Shown: positions 7,776 to 8,162 of the stretch, piece after piece
Numbering within the stretch: position 1 is the first letter of the stretch
How the letters are laid out: every line of letters starts with the position of its first letter
Assembly (NCBI GenBank): GCA_029880385.1
Contig: JAOUOM010000063.1
Location: 1 to 8,162 of the forward strand
Source: Cyclobacteriaceae bacterium
GTDB lineage: Bacteria; Bacteroidota; Bacteroidia; Cytophagales; Cyclobacteriaceae
Direction of reading: 5' to 3'
DNA: 8,162 nucleotides
The notes under the pieces: model-generated
What the model saw: only the letters and a program-made list of their open reading frames with translations
Told to the model about the DNA's origin: nothing
Database searches by the model: none
Made by a program: the position numbers and the translations under genes

Positions 7776-7893
7776 CTTATCAAGAAAGACTGAGGGACTG
7801 GGCCCAATGACGTCTTGGCAACCTTTCCTTCCTGTTGCAGGAAGCAGATTTCGGTGCTAATTCCCATCCCGCAAGATGGCGGGAACAGATAAG
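7776..7893 (+). promoter_or_regulatory. SAM-I (S-box) riboswitch aptamer
   Basis: This RNA leader is predicted to bind S-adenosylmethionine and lower expression of the downstream methionine synthase gene. P1 is CTTATC (7776-7781) with GATAAG (7888-7893). P2a is AAGAC (7786-7790) with GTCTT (7812-7816); a kink-turn follows from TGA (7791-7793) and AATGA (7806-7810), capped by GGG/CCC (7794-7796, 7803-7805). The conserved TTGGCAACC (7815-7823) leads to P3, CTTCCTG (7828-7834) with CAGGAAG (7838-7844), with a 3-nt loop. GGTGCTAATTCC (7853-7864) is the other S-box hallmark and opens P4, where CCATC (7864-7868) pairs with GATGG (7875-7879). Order, spacing and conserved bases all fit the class. It ends 58 nt before metH. 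Confidence 0.95.
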
Positions 7894-7911
7894 CAAAACC
7901 TGCCTCTGATT

Positions 7912-7926
7912 TCTTCCTTGATAAGT
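7912..7926 (+). promoter_or_regulatory. Putative riboswitch expression platform: second copy of the P1 3' strand
   Basis: CTTGATAAGT (7917-7926) is a perfect 10-nt complement of ACTTATCAAG (7775-7784), which is the 5' strand of P1 plus the joining bases. After one mismatch, four more pairs are possible (7912-7915 with 7786-7789), reaching into P2a. This helix cannot coexist with the folded aptamer. No intrinsic terminator (hairpin plus T-run) is visible between the aptamer and metH, so control may be by this alternative pairing. Function is inferred; the complementarity is seen. Confidence 0.5.
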
Positions 7927-7951
7927 ATGGTGATAATAAAAAACGAATGGG

Positions 7952-8162
7952 ATGTCGTCCATAAAAGAGATTGCTAAAAACCGGATTCTGGTGCTGGATG
8001 GAGCCATGGGCACCATGATCCAACGGTATAAGCTGGAGGAGGAAGACTTCAGGAATGAAGAGCTAGCCGATCATCCACAGTCGCTGAAAGGAAACAATGA
8101 TTTGCTTTCGGTGACCCGGCCGGATATCATACGCGACATTCACCGGGCTTATTTTGAGGTGG
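7952..8162 (+). CDS. metH: Cobalamin-dependent methionine synthase, N-terminal homocysteine-binding domain (3' partial)
   Basis: Transfers a methyl group from 5-methyltetrahydrofolate to homocysteine through cobalamin, making methionine in the cytosol. Only the first 70 codons are inside the window. Starting at ATG 7952 the product begins MSSIKEIAKNRILVLDGAMG, then has GTMIQ and a conserved LKGNNDLL segment. From memory this matches the N-terminus of E. coli MetH nearly residue for residue in these blocks, including the start site. The SAM-I riboswitch immediately upstream independently supports a methionine gene. In many Bacteroidota the protein is encoded as two genes, a homocysteine methyltransferase part and a folate/cobalamin part; whether this one is full length or split cannot be seen here. 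There is no clear Shine-Dalgarno sequence, as is usual in the phylum. Confidence 0.95.
   Translation, partial: MSSIKEIAKNRILVLDGAMGTMIQRYKLEEEDFRNEELADHPQSLKGNNDLLSVTRPDIIRDIHRAYFEV

Noticed and set aside
7865..7954. Complementarity of CATCCC (7865-7870, in P4) with GGGATG over the metH start codon (7949-7954)
   Set aside because: Six pairs are expected by chance at this range, and pairing in the SAM-free state would switch metH off when methionine is low, opposite to the usual logic of S-box control.
7745..8023. Minus-strand open frame across the metH leader
   Set aside because: It is antisense to a clear SAM-I riboswitch and to the start of metH, which fully explain the conservation expected here.

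Overview
The window reads as chromosomal DNA of a Bacteroidota bacterium. The supporting signs are signal peptides that end in the Bacteroidota-style SQ/AQ, promoter-like elements of the TTTG / TAnnTTTG type, little Shine-Dalgarno sequence, and best remembered family matches. The genus cannot be told from the sequence. Gene density is high, and no mobile element, CRISPR array, tRNA or rRNA was seen.

Layout, left to right. (1) The 3' part of a class V aminotransferase of the alanine-glyoxylate/serine-pyruvate type (cut by the window edge), followed by a hairpin with a T-run. (2) A large secreted GH78 alpha-L-rhamnosidase with an extra C-terminal beta-rich domain. (3) A two-gene unit: an exported M20 metallopeptidase of the carboxypeptidase G2 type, overlapping by 8 nt with a LOG-family (lysine decarboxylase-like) nucleoside 5'-monophosphate phosphoribohydrolase. 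(4) A 261-bp spacer between convergent genes, with an unusual core of about 71% G+C. (5) On the minus strand, a Ppx/GppA phosphatase followed after 5 bp by type I isopentenyl-diphosphate isomerase, a probable two-gene operon. (6) A divergent intergenic region carrying a clear SAM-I (S-box) riboswitch on the plus strand, leading into the start of metH, which runs off the right edge.

The genes do not form one pathway. They are mostly housekeeping functions (glyoxylate/serine transamination, isoprenoid precursor balance, polyphosphate/ppGpp-type phosphate metabolism, methionine synthesis) with one polysaccharide-degrading enzyme. No SusC/SusD pair or other carbohydrate gene lies beside the rhamnosidase, so a polysaccharide utilisation locus is not supported here. 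The riboswitch-metH pair is the best regulatory story: the leader is predicted to sense S-adenosylmethionine and control methionine synthase. A second copy of the P1 3' strand just downstream suggests how the switch may work. I found no convincing new multi-gene system; the least explained stretch is the G+C-rich convergent spacer.
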